Assembly (NCBI GenBank): GCA_030770425.1
Contig: JASJFT010000230.1
Span: 1-64,000, forward strand
Direction: 5' to 3'
DNA length: 64,000 bases
DNA from: Darksidea phi
Taxonomy: Eukaryota; Ascomycota; Dothideomycetes; Pleosporales; Lentitheciaceae
Shown one piece after another: positions 26,933 to 40,160 of this stretch. A model generated the notes under the pieces. That model was given only the letters and a program-made list of their open reading frames with translations, was not told the DNA's origin and searched no databases. The first letter of the stretch is position 1, and the number at the start of each line of letters is the position of its first letter. A program made the position numbers and the translations under genes.

Positions 26933-27367
26933 TATTACAACCCCACGCGAATCACAGGATACGGGGCATCCCGAGAAGGTTAGAAGCCAAGACAAGGGCT
27001 TAGTTAGTGATCTAACATCACGTGATAATGATCTGGTTGATCTGTGTCTTAGCGAACAGAGCAAACAGAGCATAACCAACAATGATCTGGTTGATCTGTA
27101 TCTTAGCGAATAGAGCAAGCAGAGCAAGGTAAAGCGGGACAGATATAAGAAGATGGAGGATCTCTTAGGTTTTCTATCTTAATTCTTTATAGTTAATCTT
27201 TAGTTCTTTACCTAATACTTACGAACAAGATTGGATCTTTTCCTAAGTGGTTATTCTAGTAATAGAATTCGTTGACTTAATCTTGACCTATTAGAAACCA
27301 ACGGTACGATAAACGTTCTATCGGCCCTAACCTGGATCCCGTATAAAGGTACGTACAACGCATAATA
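26933..27367 (+). repeat. 5' LTR of Gypsy A2
   Basis: The LTR is 435 bp, TATTACAACCCC to GCATAATA (RIP forms of TGTTAC..ATAACA). It holds two copies of the 54-bp unit (GATCTGGTTGATCTG). The two LTRs differ at several sites by transitions only, in the parts I compared. Confidence 0.95.
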
Positions 27368-27399
27368 TATTAACTACCCTAAACTAAGGTTACGTCGAT

Positions 27400-28560
27400 A
27401 TAGCAACTCCATCTAGCTTACGTAATACCTCTAGGGAAAGCGTAACTAGGGCTCCAGCAACGAACCTAGCGGCCCTAATCTAGTAACAAGTAGCTTAGAT
27501 AGTTGAGTTATAGTAGGCTATAATATCGCTACAAGGATCGCTATAACAGACACGGGCGGGACTTAGGACGAAGTCAAAGATCCCGATACTAGAAAAATAC
27601 GATAGCGGAAAGGAAGGCTTGAGGCCGTTCCTTATATAATTGGACCTGTACTACCGGTTTAACTCTACTACGTTTACCAGCGACTAGGATAAGATCCTTA
27701 CCGCGGGTATGTATATAACAGGTAAAGCAGCTATATAGATATAGCCCCTAATCGACGATTATATAGCCAACGAAGACTCCTTATCGAAGCGACGCGACGA
27801 AACGAAGGTAGTGTTTAAAGATTAGGATTCGTTTAAGGAACAAATACGCATAGTCTTCGGAGACATTAATAAGGTCTAGTAGGCCGAACGCTAGATCTAA
27901 AGGCTGAGGTAGACCAAGTCAGTAAGCACGTATACTACCGAATTCAAACAGCTATAGTATAAGATCGACTAGGACGATATACCTCTTATAGTCGTATACT
28001 ACAACGGACTCAAGGAGCTAATTAAGGACGAGTTGGCCCGACTTAAAAAATCAGACGACCTAGCGGAACTAATTGAGACGACGATCCGTATCGACAATCG
28101 ACTACACGAACGAGCACTCGAGAAACGAGATACTATAGGACTAGTAAGAGTCTATAGAAAAGAGTAAGTAGCTCGAAAGCGCGGATTCTATAAGGGTTAT
28201 AACGAAATGGACGTTAGTATAGTCTAGGAAAAGAAATACCTAAGGAATAAGAAACACGAACAAGGTAGGAAGCTATAGAAAGTCCTAGTAGACGAGATAA
28301 GACGACGTCGAGACGAAAAGACGTATCTACGCTGCGGTATATAGGGACACTTCGCTAGGGAATACAGCGAGGAAAAGAAAAGTATAGGAAGCTAGGATGG
28401 CGCTAAGCGTATAAACATAATTAGGTATAGTAAAGAAAAAGAAACTAAGCCTAACTCGATACCCGAGACATGGTACGACGCCAGCGGGTAGAACGAGGTC
28501 GAAGAAATCACTCGACAACAAGATAACCTAGAGCTCGAGATAGGAGAACTAAAACTCGAC
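27400..28560 (+). pseudogene. gag-like region of Gypsy A2
   Basis: This would form the structural particle protein. A CCHC zinc knuckle is visible at 28,324-28,362, reading YLRCGI*GHFAREY, where the first and last Cys are Tyr (TGT/TGC to TAT/TAC) and Gln is a stop. Several RIP-type stops interrupt the frame. Gag and pol boundaries cannot be set. Confidence 0.7.
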
Positions 28561-29599
28561 GGGCCAGATGAGGTTAGCGTAGAAGACGTTTTTAGACGGT
28601 TAGTATATAATAAGTATTAGAAATATAGGACCAGCTAGTATATTACTAAACATTATACCGACGTAAAAAAGCCAATATACGTTACGGGAGATCGAGACTA
28701 GTAGGCGATAGGCTAGGCCCTAAGACTCTAAGAACTAGAAGGTTGTAAGGCAACCTAGGACTACAATAATATAGGCTACGACGCGCTACTATAGATAAAC
28801 TATACGGGAAATTACGAGTACTACGCCCGATAGAAGGAGGAAACTATAATACTCCCAGGAAGTAGCTTGTACATGTACCTTCGAAATGTAGAATATCTAA
28901 TAGTAGGATACTATATCTACGACTATAATAACTAGGCCCAGGCTCATGAGGAGTAAGGATGGCTAGGATAGGTTGATTGCTACGATAACGAATACGATAA
29001 GCATTTCCCGATAAAACACGCTACAGGACGATGGCTACGCGGACCAATCTAGGTAGATACTAAAGGATATAAACGAGACATCAACTATAGGATTACATAC
29101 CAAGAACCTAATCACGAGGCCGTATATTAGACGTACTACGATCGATTATATATCCTATACCTAGCGTAACAAGAGCTTACGGCTAGAAGGGAAGAAGATA
29201 TCTTCTATCAAAACCTTAAAAGGAAGGAATACCTTATCGAACGATACGAATTGTACGGATATCCAATATAGAACCAAGACAGTTCAAAGAACCCAGAGAT
29301 TAGTAGATAGCTGAGGGCCCCAGGCATATAGTAGGGATATTACGACGCCTAGAACGATAAAAATAAGGTAGAACCTATTGATTAGGATATACCATTACCG
29401 AAAGGGGAACCATCGGAAGAACCGAATTAGGAAACACCCCGTAGGATCGGAAGAGTACCGGATCTAAAAATGGAATAGGTAGACGAGTCGCCCACTCGAC
29501 AAAACAAGACTAGAGAACTAGAAAAGGACCCCGAAGATTAGGACCTCTACGATAACAAGCTAAAAAACTAGGTTATTATTAGCTACGCAAGAGTCGCGC

Positions 29600-32500
29600 T
29601 AATAAAAGTATCTAAAAGACGACTCTCCGAATCGTATAAAGAAATATCCAATAACCGGCTAGGTTAGAGGTAGACGCACGAATTTACGGACGGAAAGTCC
29701 GAGCTATTATAGATAGTAGAGTAGAGTTCACGCTCCTGTCGTCAAAATTGGTAGAGGAATAAGGGATTCCTTACCAAGTCAAAGAAAAACCTATACGAGT
29801 AGACCTCGGAGATGGATTACCTATAGAATATGGAGGAGGTATAATTCGCCTCGAAACGAAAAAAGTAACCTTAGAGGTAGGAAACGTCAGAGACCATCGT
29901 AGATTTAATATCATAGAAATTAGAGATACCGACATGATTATTGGTTACGATTGGCTAGTAACATATAATCTACGGATAGATTAGAAGCTACGTAAAGTAC
30001 TAGGCTACGAGCGGGTAGCTCGAGTCGTAGGAATTAGGAGACCGGGTAGGTCCAGCTACGAGATCCAGTATACACCCCGGAAAGGGAGGATAGGCTTAAT
30101 TTTACCTTATAAGATCGCGAGGATCTATAAGAAGAACCTATAGAGAGTCGGCGTTATTATAGTACGAAGGGTCGCGACCGCGTAGAAAGGACTACGGCCA
30201 ATAATACCTCGAGACTACGAGGAGTTCCGAGAGCTATTCGAAGAATATCCGGAAACCGATTTACTAGAGTACTAGGAATAGGATTATAAGATATACCTGG
30301 AATAGGGCGCGAAGCTCGAGCCTAGACCCATATACTCGTTGATAGTAGATCAATAGGAAGAATTAAAAGAGTACTTAACGAAGAACCTAGAGAGAGGATA
30401 TATTAGAGAAAGTTAAAGCTCTATAGTATTACTAGTTCTATTTATCCTAAAGAAGAACGGAAAGTTACGACTTTATATAGACTACAGACGTTTAAACAAC
30501 GTTATAAAGAAAAACCGATACCCGCTACTACTAATCGGAGAACTTATGGACCGGCTCTAAGGAGTTAAGTAGATTACGAAATTCGATATCCGGGAAGGAT
30601 TCTATAGGATTCGAATAGCGAAAGGGTACGAAAAGTATACAGTATTTAAGACCCGATACGGACTCTACGAGTACAGAGTTATACTATTTAGACTAACGAA
30701 TATACTAGTAACGTTTTAGTCAGTTATTAATAGAACGTTGAACGAATACTTAGACGTATTCTGTACGGTATATCTAGACGATGTTCTTATATATAGTAAA
30801 GGGACGCTGGAAGAACATAAAGAGTATATAAAGAAAGTACTACGAAAGCTATAGTAAAATAGGTTACTACTTCACCTAGACAAATACGAATTCTACAGAA
30901 CGGAAACCGAATATCTAGGTTTTATCATTTCGCGAGAAGGAGTATCTATAGACCCTAAGAAAGTATAGACTATAAGGGAATAGCTAACTCTAATATCGGT
31001 CAAGGACGTATAATCCTTTTTAGGATTCGCCAACTTCTATCGGAAGTTTATCAGGGATTACTCAAAGACTATATCTCTACTTACGGAGGTAACTAAGAAG
31101 GAAAAGGGATTTTAGTAGAACTAGGAATAATAGGAAGCTTTCGATAAGCTTAAGAACCTATTTATATCGGTACCTATATTATAGATATACGACCCGATAA
31201 GACCTCTTAGAGTAGAGACGGATATATCAGATTACGTACTAGGGGCGATACTCACCTAGTAAGGGAAAGACGGAAAATAGAGACCAGTATTCTACCACTC
31301 ACGCAAGTTTAGTAAGGAAGAAGTAAACTACGACGTTTATGATAAGGAACTTAGCGCTGTCGTATTAGTATTTGAACAATAGAGACCACAGCTTACAGGA
31401 GCCAAGTATAAGATTAAGGTTATTACGGACTACTAGAACCTTACAAGTTTCACGACTATAAAGAAACTTAATCGACGATAATTCCGATAGTCGGAATTAC
31501 TAGTAGATTACGACTTTAAGATAAGTCACCGGCTGGGAATACTAAACGGAGCGGCGGACGCTCTTAGTAGAAGATCGGACCTTCGAGGTACCGATGAACC
31601 CGTCGTACACGAACTAGTTCTACGAAAGGAACCCGACGGAACCCTCGTCTACAACTATACGAGGCTAGCCAAAATTACGGTAATAGTAGATGTTAAGAAA
31701 AAATGGAGAAACAAGGCCCGAGAAACTATCAGGAACGCTAACGGAACACTAGAGGGAGACAATATATACTTCGATAAGGAAGAATACTCCGCTCTAATAA
31801 ACGACTCGGAGACAAGGCCTTATATTCTACCGAGTCTCAGGGGAGACTTAATACGGGAAATCTACGAGAGTAAAATACTAGGACACCTAGGAATCGATAA
31901 AACGGTTAGATATATAGATAGAGAATACCTACTTACTAATATAAGAGAGGAAGTTCGGAAAGTAATAGGTAACTGTTTGGAATGTTCTAAGAACAAACCT
32001 AAGAGACATAAGCCCTATAGATTACTCTAACCGCTAGTACTACCTATACGACCATGGACTTACGTTACGATAGACTTTATAGTAAAGTTACTACTATTAT
32101 TAGAACCGGGATTAGGAAGATTATACGATACGATCATAGTAATCGTAGACCGATTAACCAAGGTAGTACACTTCATCCCGACGAACGAAGTAATTACAGC
32201 AGAAAACATGGCTTATAAGGTTAAAAGAACGCTTATCGCTAATTACGGATTGCCGGAACAGATCCTTACGGATAGGAACAAACTATTCACTTTAAGGTTT
32301 TAGAGTATACTACTCGTAAAACTAGGAATTGAAAGAAAGCTATCGACTAGCTTCTATCCGTAGATAGACGGTTAGACGGAACGAACGAACTAAACTCTAG
32401 AGGAGTATCTGAGGTTCTATATTAATAAGTTGCAGGACAACTAGGTTAAATTGCTACCAACAGTACAATTGGTATATAATAGTAAGAGATCTACGACGAC

Positions 32501-33090
32501 TAGATACTTACCGTACTACGTAAATTACGGATATAAGCCGACGACTTATAGAGATCCGAAGGATATCGAGAGTATATCTACTAGGGTAGAAGAAAAAGCC
32601 CATTTAATACAAGAACTGTATAAAGAACTCAGCGCGCGGATAGTACGCAGAAACCTCACAATAGCCAAAATAGTAAATAAAAGAAGGCTCGAGGGACCGA
32701 CCCTTAAGAGGGGGGACAAAGTTTTCCTTTTACGACGAAACCTGAAAACTAAACGACTATGTAACAAACTAGACAATTTACGAATCGGACCATTCGAAAT
32801 TAAAGAAAAGACAGGACTAGTTAACTATAGGCTAAAGCTAGCCAAAGGTATAAAAATATACCCGGTATTCTACGTATCGTTACTAGAACTAGTACCGGAA
32901 GACGCCAAAGTAGCCACCGACGTCGAACTCGAAGACGAGGAGTACGAGGTCGAGGAAATTCAAGGACTATAGAAGTTCGGACGTTAGTAGAAATATTTGG
33001 TTAAATAGGTAGGATGGCCTACCAGCCAAAATATATAGGAACCAGTCAAGAACCTACAGGGCTGCCAGGACCTGGTTGAGTAGTATTACT
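29600..33090 (+). pseudogene. pol of Gypsy A2: protease, RT, RNase H, integrase, chromodomain
   Basis: This polyprotein would process, copy and integrate the element. Protease IIDSRVEF lies near 29,706-29,729 (IIDSGAEF expected). Reverse transcriptase has an intact YLDD at 30,771-30,782. RNase H runs from about 31,216 (SDYVLGAIL) to about 31,570 (AADALSRRS). Integrase has an HHCC zinc site (GHLGIDKT near 31,880 and CLECSK near 31,973) and catalytic Asp, Asp and Glu in TIDFIV (~32,058), ILTDRN (~32,262) and TERTN (~32,378). The C-terminal part is open for 173 codons (32,451-32,972). A chromodomain follows to about 33,090 (EYEVEEIQGL, then YLVK..GWP and EPVKNL), interrupted by stops. It is degraded by RIP, yet much better preserved than A1. 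Confidence 0.88.
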
Positions 33091-33606
33091 AGAAGTACCC
33101 AGAGGTAGAGGCTCCCAACCATCCAGAAAAGCGGAGAAATTAGTGGACTCGTATAGTAAGGCTTGCTGTAGTAACACGGGCAAGCTAGAAGAAGTAGACC
33201 GAGCGGCTTCCGCCTGTTCCGACTTTTCCAACTTAGAGATCGAAGCTAGCTTACGATTAAGAAGCTTACGTTGACGGGTATCGTACTAAGCTAGTTGCGC
33301 GCGGATACGCCGTTTACGGGCTTAAGCGGCCAACTCTTTATCCTTAGCGGACTCTAGTTCGGATAGGAGTCGAGAACGCTCTTCCTTAGCGCGAGCAAGA
33401 GACTTGTCAGTTACCGCTAGACTATAAGAAATATTCCGAGAGAGACATCTACTACAACGAGCCGAGGACGGTAACGTCTTACATTCGCGGCCAGCGAATT
33501 AATAGTTTAGACACGATCGAGCCGGCGGTATTATACGACTAGAGCGAAGGACGTGGCGGGCGAGACGAAGACGACGAGCTGTAGAAGTCTCAGGACCTTT
33601 AGGCAT
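33046..33606 (-). pseudogene. Antisense ORF of Gypsy A2: Zn2Cys6-like cluster plus coiled coil
   Basis: A 186-codon minus-strand frame from ATG (33,606-33,604) to TGA (33,046), with three RIP-type in-frame stops, located between pol and the 3' LTR. The N-terminal third has cysteines, or Tyr codons that a G-to-A change of TGT gives, spaced C-x2-Y-x6-C-x8-C-x2-C-x6-Y at codons 32-61. This matches the fungal Zn2Cys6 pattern C-x2-C-x6-C-x5-16-C-x2-C-x6-8-C. It is followed by a charged Leu-rich stretch (KEERSRLLSELESAK, about codons 75-125) expected to form a coiled coil, then a Pro/Ser/Thr-rich tail. Zn2Cys6 plus coiled coil is the layout of fungal DNA-binding regulators; a role in regulating the element or its RNA is my inference. 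I know of no description I can cite. Confidence 0.6.
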
Positions 33607-33853
33607 TATTAGGACCCAGGAAGAAAATAAAGAATAGGGCTTGGATACCCGTAGAGGGGGACGTTACCTACTCTTATACCCAGGCAAGGGGCGGAATAAC
33701 TAGGGTACCGGGCTAAGAAAAGAATTACTAGTACGTGTACGCGGGTTGCGGCGCAGTATAGAAAGAATTACCGGAACAATTAGGCTACTACCAAATAGGG
33801 TCACAAGAAAGGGAACGCGACTTCGAGGACGAAGCTTCGGAGGGGGGAGCGAG
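33100..33853. other. A2 pol-to-LTR spacer with polypurine tract
   Basis: On the + strand there is no gene in this spacer; the minus strand holds the antisense ORF. The end, 33,838-33,853 (GGAGGGGGGAGCGAG), is the polypurine tract that would prime plus-strand DNA synthesis directly before the 3' LTR. Confidence 0.8.
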
Positions 33854-34288
33854 TGTTACAACCCTACGCGAATTATAGGATACGGGGCATCCCGAGAAGG
33901 TTAGAAGCTAAGACAAGGGCTTAGTCAGTAATCTAATATTACGTAACAATGATCTGGTTGATCTGTATCTTAGCAAATAGAGCAAACAGAGCATGACTAA
34001 TAATAATCTAGTTGATCTATGTCTTAGCGAATAGAGTAAGTAGAGTAAGGTAAAGCGGGACAGATATAAGAAGATAGAGGATCTCTTAGGTTTTCTGTCT
34101 TGATTCTTTGTAGTTAATCTTTAGTTCTTCACCTGATACTTACGAACAAGATTGGATCTTTTCCTAAGTAGTTATTCTAGTAATAGAATTCGTTGACTTA
34201 ATCTTAACCTATCAGAAACCAACGGTGCGACAAACGTTCTATCGGCCCTAACCCGGATCCCGTATAAAGGTACGTACAACGTATAACA
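33854..34288 (+). repeat. 3' LTR of Gypsy A2
   Basis: The LTR is 435 bp, TGTTACAACCC to GTATAACA, the canonical TG..CA ends, here unmutated. Target copy TAGAC follows at 34,289-34,293. Confidence 0.96.
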
Positions 34289-34293
34289 TAGAC

Positions 34294-37211
34294 CTATAAT
34301 AGATTAAGAAAGTTAAAGAGTAGCCTACGTCTAAGAATCTTAAGAAGTTATAATTGTTCCTAGGATTCTATAACTTCTATTAAAAGCTAATACTATAATA
34401 GAGTATAACTATAGTACTACTTATATAACTTATAAGAAAAGATTAACCCTTCGAATAGAAGAAAGAGTACTAATAAGCTTTTAAGAAGATTAAAGAATAG
34501 TTTACTAAGGAACTAGTAATTAAGATATATAACTCTAAAGAACCCTTAATTATCGAGATAGATATATTAGACTATATAATAGAAGTAGTACTACTATAGA
34601 AAGATAATAAAGATAATCTTAGACTAGTATACTACTTCTTATAGAAGATATTACTAGCTAAACTTAACTATAATATCTATAATAAAGAATTACTAGTAAT
34701 TATCGAAGTTTTAAAGAAATAGAGATCTAATTTATAAGAATCTAAATACTTTATTATAATTTATACTAACTATAAGAACTTAATAGAATTTCTAATAAAT
34801 AAACCTTTAATTAAGAGATAAATATAATAGGTATAAATCCTTATAATCTATAATATTAAGATCGTATATACTAAAGGATTAGAAAATAAAAAAGTAGACG
34901 CGCTTAGTAGAAGACTTAATTACTAAGGGATAGAGAAGTCTAGTACAGCTATTCTTAAGTTATAACTAAACGGAATAATTACTTATAACTACCCTAAGCT
35001 AGTAGAAATATATAAGATAATACTTAAATTAAAAGGAAATAAATAGACTTAATAAATTCGTATAGCTACTATAGAAGTAATAGATAAATAAAATAAGATT
35101 TAAGGAGTAATTTAAGAGAAAGATAGAATTATTTATATATTCTAAAAGACCTATATACCTAAGGTAATATAGAGAGAATTTATTAGATAATACTACGAAG
35201 TACTAGTATATAGATACTAAGGAGTAGAAAAAATCCTTAAATAATTAATAAGAATATACTATTTTTTATATATAAGATAACTAGTAATATAAGTTCTTAT
35301 AGAATATATAGACTACTATTATAATAAATATACTAGATATATACCCTATAGAATACTATAACTAATAGAAAATATAAAAGGACTATAGAAGATTATTACT
35401 ATAGACTTTATTACGTAGTTACTATATTTTAAAGAACTAATAATAGAAGTATCCTATAATACTATATTAGTAATAGTAGATAAGTTTATAAAGTATACTT
35501 ACTTTATCCTATATATAGATAAAGGAAATACTATAAAATAACTTATCTATACCCTATTAAGATATATATTTAGTAAATATAGAATACTAGATAAAATAAT
35601 CTTAGATAGAGATATTAAGTTTATAGTAAAGTTCTAGTAAACTCTTATAGCTAAATTAGGAATAAAATATAGTATATTAACTACGTACTATTCGTAGATA
35701 GACGGACTAATAAAAAGAATAAATTAAATAATAGAATAATACCTTAGATATTATCTAAACTACTACTAGAATAATTAGGTTATATTTTTATCTATAGTAT
35801 AATTTATATATAATAGTTTATAGTATAATATAATAAAGATAATACCTTTCTTTATAAACTACAGAATTAAACTAAAAATATATAAAGAATCTCGATAACT
35901 TTAATCTTATAGCTAGAATAGAGAAGAAATAGTAAAAATTATTCTACGAATATACTAATAGCTTAAGAAAGACGTAGAATTCCTTTAAAATAAAATAAGT
36001 AAATATTATAATAAGAAATAAAAAGAAGTACCTACTTTTAAAGAGGGAGAAAAGGTATAGTTATTAAGAAAAAATATTAAAAGTAAGTAACCTAATAGTA
36101 AACTAGACTATATTAAGATCGGACTATATAAGATTAAGAAATAAGTCTTACCTATAAACTACTAATTAAGACTACCCCTATAAATAAAAATTTATCCTAC
36201 GTTTTATATTAGCTTACTAGAAAAGGTACTATAGGACGCTAGACTAGTAGTATATAAAGTAGATATATATAGAGAAGATAATAAAGAATAGAAAGTAAAA
36301 GAAATCCTAAATAATAATATTAGAAATAGGAAAAACTACTATCTAATCTAATAGTAAGGGATAGACGAGAATAGAAAACTATAGAAATAAATCTAAAAAC
36401 TTAAAAATAATCTTAATTATTCTAAGAAGCTTATAAAGTACTAAGACTATAATTCTAAAGAAAACCTAGAGATAAGGTAAGTTCGCCTTATAGTAAGTTA
36501 AGAAAACTAGTACTATCTATAATATAATAAGAGATATTTAATAAATTAAAAGAAGTAATATTATCTATAATACTATAATTAGTATCTAGTACGACTAGGA
36601 AGATCTTTAGATCCTTCTATTATCCTAGTCGACGGAGCTCTACCTCCTTAGTATTAAGTTTAGCCTCGAGAGTACGAGATTACCTAGCTACCTTCTTATT
36701 AAGAAACTCTTTCTATTTTTTTAAATATTAGACTTTTACCTATATATTAGATAACTCTTAATTAAACTTAACTATATAACGAAGTAGTTTCTTATAATAT
36801 TCTTCGGCTATCTATAGCTAAGCTTAAAGTTTCTCTTATAAATAGTTAATAGATCGCCCTAATATATATAAGTCTATATATATAAGTTATAGTTAAAAAT
36901 AAATACTTAGCTATAAAAACTCTAGATAATTAATAAGAATTTTATATATTCGCGCGAATATAAGCCTCGTAGTATTTACTTTTATTAGAAGAAATAATAT
37001 AGGATACCTCTAGCCTACTATATTAAGGGTAAGGAAATATTTTAGAACTATTACGACTAATATAGTTAGTAAGTATAAGATATTCTTTAGTTTTATAAGA
37101 AACTATAGAGGGAGAAAGATATAACTCGGAAAGATTCTAAGCTAATACTAATATAGTCGAATATCGGGTCCGGAATAACCTCTAAGCTAAAGGTTTAGAA
37201 AGGGAAGATAG
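34294..37211 (+). mobile_element. Gypsy B3 internal region, last segment (RNase H, integrase, chromodomain)
   Basis: Continues B3 exactly where it stopped at 26,932 and is homologous to 10,240-13,159 of B1. It carries the degraded end of RT, RNase H, integrase and chromodomain (to about 36,500), then the spacer with the antisense coiled-coil-like frame (about 36,560-37,020) and a purine tract (GAAAGGGAAGATAG). Net B3 length without insertions is about 6,990 bp. Confidence 0.92.
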
Positions 37212-37639
37212 TATTATAAATTATATACGAACTATAGAACGATAGCTAATAGAGATACCTAAGGTAGAATCTATTATAGATTCTAATAAGGAGTATAATA
37301 TAGACTTCGTAATTAGAGAATAGAAAGTTATATAATAGATCTATAGATCTATAGGTCTTAGCGAATATAGATTCTATAGATCTATAGATCTATAGATTAG
37401 TAGATTTATAGAAACGTAGAGCTATAGATCCTATAGATTTAAGGAAACTAAATTAATATATAATAACTACGAATCTCCTAGATAAGATTTTACTTCGATA
37501 TAGTTAATTTAAATCTAGATTAATTCTAACCTATTAATATAATTAAACTATTACCTCTTATTTTTACTTCTTCTTCCTACCTCGAGTATAAACCCTAAAT
37601 AAGACCGAATAACCTATTAGACCTAGACCCCGTTTAATA
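37212..37639 (+). repeat. 3' LTR of Gypsy B3
   Basis: The LTR is 428 bp, TATTATAAATTATA to CCCGTTTAATA, followed by the second AGCGG target copy (37,640-37,644). Confidence 0.95.
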
Positions 37640-37644
37640 AGCGG

Positions 37645-39136
37645 TCTTATTTATCTTTTCTAGGCTCGCGATTTATTCGCGTATAAGTATAGTATTATAA
37701 GCTATTATCTTAGTATCTTTTCTTAGTTAATTAAGAGCTATAATAATAGAAGTAGATAATAAACTCTTATACCTACGTATATACTTATAAATTAACGTTA
37801 ATTAAGCCTATACTTTATACGCGTTACTTAGTATTCTAGCCTCCTATATAGCCTCTAGTAGGGCTACTAGTAACGGCGTCCTTAGCTTAATATCGAGCTT
37901 TAAGATTACTACCTCTAGATTATATAGAACTAGACTAGCGCCTTAAAAGCTCGTATAGATATTCTTCTCTATAATAGTCTTATTATAGATTATATAGAAA
38001 ATAGATAGAAATTTAAGCTTTATAATATAGTTAATATAATTATAAATTAGACTATTAATCTAATTCTTATATACGCGCTTTAATAGTAAGAAATAGTCTA
38101 TATTAAGTAGCTATAGGAGATATAATAAATAAACTAGTATAAAGAGAGTATAGATTTTATTCTCCTTATAAAGGTTCTAGAATTCCTTTAAGATATAACT
38201 ACTATAGCTATTAAGAATTAGTAGTAGATATACGTCTACTCTATAATCTATTATATATTTAATAAAGTACTTTAGCTAGATAACTCCTAGATTATTATTT
38301 ATCTAGCTATTATTACTAATACCGATAGTCTAATTATCTAGTATATCGTCGCCCTTGTACTAGATAGAGAAGTAGTACTAGCTAACAAAGATAATAAGGG
38401 GCGGAATAGTCTATCTAGTAGTATTAATTCTCTATATTATAGTAATCTACTCGCGATTATCTAGCTAGATAGCTTTAGCCTACCTACGTCTCTCTAAGCT
38501 AGTAATAACTAGTCGTATTAATATCTTATCTATTAGAAAGCTAGCTTCGTCGAAGTTATAGATATCCTAATTAGTAATATCCTAGGTAGTCTTAGTACGC
38601 GCTACTAGGTTAAACTAGATTTAAATAGTATTAGAATTCTTATAAAGAGCTTACTATCGATTATAAGATCGATTAAATCGTATTCTAAGACTATTAGTTT
38701 AGTTAACAAAGTTTCTAGACTACTACTTATCTACCTACTTAGTACCGTGTATAGTAAGTAGTCTATTCGTTATATCTTATATAGTCTCTAGAGTAGAGAT
38801 AAATTCTTACGAATCTAGGTCGAGTATATATCCTATAATTATCTCCTCCTCTAGCTTAGAAAGCTTTCTTAAATTAGACTAGTAATCGCGTCGTATAGTA
38901 ATTCTAGTACATCGGCTATAAAACGTACTTTCGGGAATATTAAACGTTATTATAGTAAGATTAACGCTCTAAATCTAATTCTAATTAATAGCTAAGATAG
39001 CTAGGAAGATATCTACTTCGTTATAGGGTAATCGAATAGTAGTTAGTTAAGCTATAAGAGTTAATAGATAATACGTTACGAAAAGTTAGTAGGGTTCGTA
39101 GCTCGCTTATATTCGTAGCTCGCTTATAAAATATAT
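37645..39136 (-). mobile_element. Fot1/pogo transposon P2, main part with degraded transposase
   Basis: Reverse complement of P1 from the transposase C-terminus to the left terminus. The transposase frame reads on the minus strand from about 39,030 down to 37,645 and continues to about 21,310 across the B3 insertion. It ends in TIR GCTCGCTTATAAAATATAT followed by target TA (39,137-39,138). It is more strongly RIP-mutated than P1. Confidence 0.93.
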
Positions 39137-39138
39137 TA

Positions 39139-40160
39139 TTATAAGATTTAGTTAGAATAATAGTTACTTTCTTTTACTAGAGTAAATATTATATTAGTTA
39201 GAGATTTTTATTAACTCCTACTAGTCGCGTATAGATTATTATTTAATAACTTCTATACTCTAAATCTTACTAATACTAAGGGTTAAGCTCTTTATCTTAA
39301 ATTTTACTATATAATTATCTTAGACGTTATTATATAGTAATAAGGTAATATATAGTTAGCTTTTTAAGAAGCTCTTATATATATTTATATTAAAGAGCTA
39401 AAATAAACTAACTAGATACTACTTATAACTCGATATTATATAGTATTTTCTCTAGTCGAATAAGATTTTTTTAATAGTACTATACGAATCTATATTAAGA
39501 GATATAAAATTAGCTAGATTAATTATTATTATATATAAGATTCGGGCTAATTAGTAGTTATAATAAGAATATTTTATAAGAACCTATAGGTAGCTATAGT
39601 ACCTCTAGAAGACGATAGTAACCTTTCTAGTAAGCTTTCCCTTTATATTAGTAGATAGATAATACTTCTTAAAAATATCTAAATAGAGAGAGACTTAGTA
39701 AATAGTACTACTAGAATTATTATTAATATTATTTAGAGTATAAACGTTAATAATTATAAAAATATAATACCTCTTATAATTCTAGTTATATTTAATAGGT
39801 ATATAGATCCTAGGCTTTATTTAATAAATAATAACTAGATTATAATACTAGTCTTTACTATTAGTAAAGAGTTTATACTAGACTAGATAATTTATACTTA
39901 GATTTAATTTCCTTTAATATCTACTTAGACTATTATAGTTTATAAATCTTAGGACCTAAGTTTAGAAAAGGTAGTAATCTATATTAGTAGGAATTAGAAT
40001 TATACTTCTAGGCTAATATATATTATACTTTTATAAGTAAAAATATTAAAGAGTATAATATTAGAGGATAGTTTTTCTTTTTAGTATTTAAAGTAGCCGA
40101 AAAGTAAGATATACGTACGTAGAAAGGTAAATAAGATTAAAAAAAGTCGATAATATATTC
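39139..40160 (+). pseudogene. Helitron Rep-helicase gene, 3' part (helicase motifs)
   Basis: The frame cut at 21,072 resumes here. PIF1-type helicase motifs: VRDFYQLLLV near 39,196-39,226 (from GDFxQLPPV); the IILLKNI..ERDLVN block near 39,653-39,705 (from the LLRNL..RGLVNG type); TIIVYKS near 39,925-39,950 (from HKSQG); and RLIYITFI near 40,010-40,035 (from the GLTYVAxSR type). The C-terminus is basic and lies about 40,090-40,160. All stops are TAG/TAA of RIP type. The total protein would be about 1,500-1,600 residues, normal for a Helitron. Confidence 0.82.

Larger units (their letters stand above)
26933..34288 (+). mobile_element. Ty3/Gypsy chromovirus-type element A2, complete, lightly RIP-mutated
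   Basis: A complete 7,356-bp element: 435-bp LTRs at both ends, a 6,486-bp internal region, and the 5-bp duplication TAGAC on both sides. It is the youngest insertion visible: TG and CA are common here, unlike in the surrounding B3, and some frames stay open for over 150 codons. It still carries RIP-type stops in gag and pol, so it is probably not autonomous. Confidence 0.96.

Noticed and set aside
26912..27127. 71-codon minus-strand ORF with internal repeats (RSTRSL)
   Set aside because: It lies inside the 5' LTR of A2 and its repeats are just the 54-bp LTR units read in one frame.
28327..28521. 64-codon minus-strand ORF
   Set aside because: Shadow of the gag zinc-knuckle region of A2 on the opposite strand; no motif.
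32546..32776. 76-codon minus-strand ORF
   Set aside because: Antisense shadow of the integrase C-terminal coding region of A2, which is clearly the real frame.
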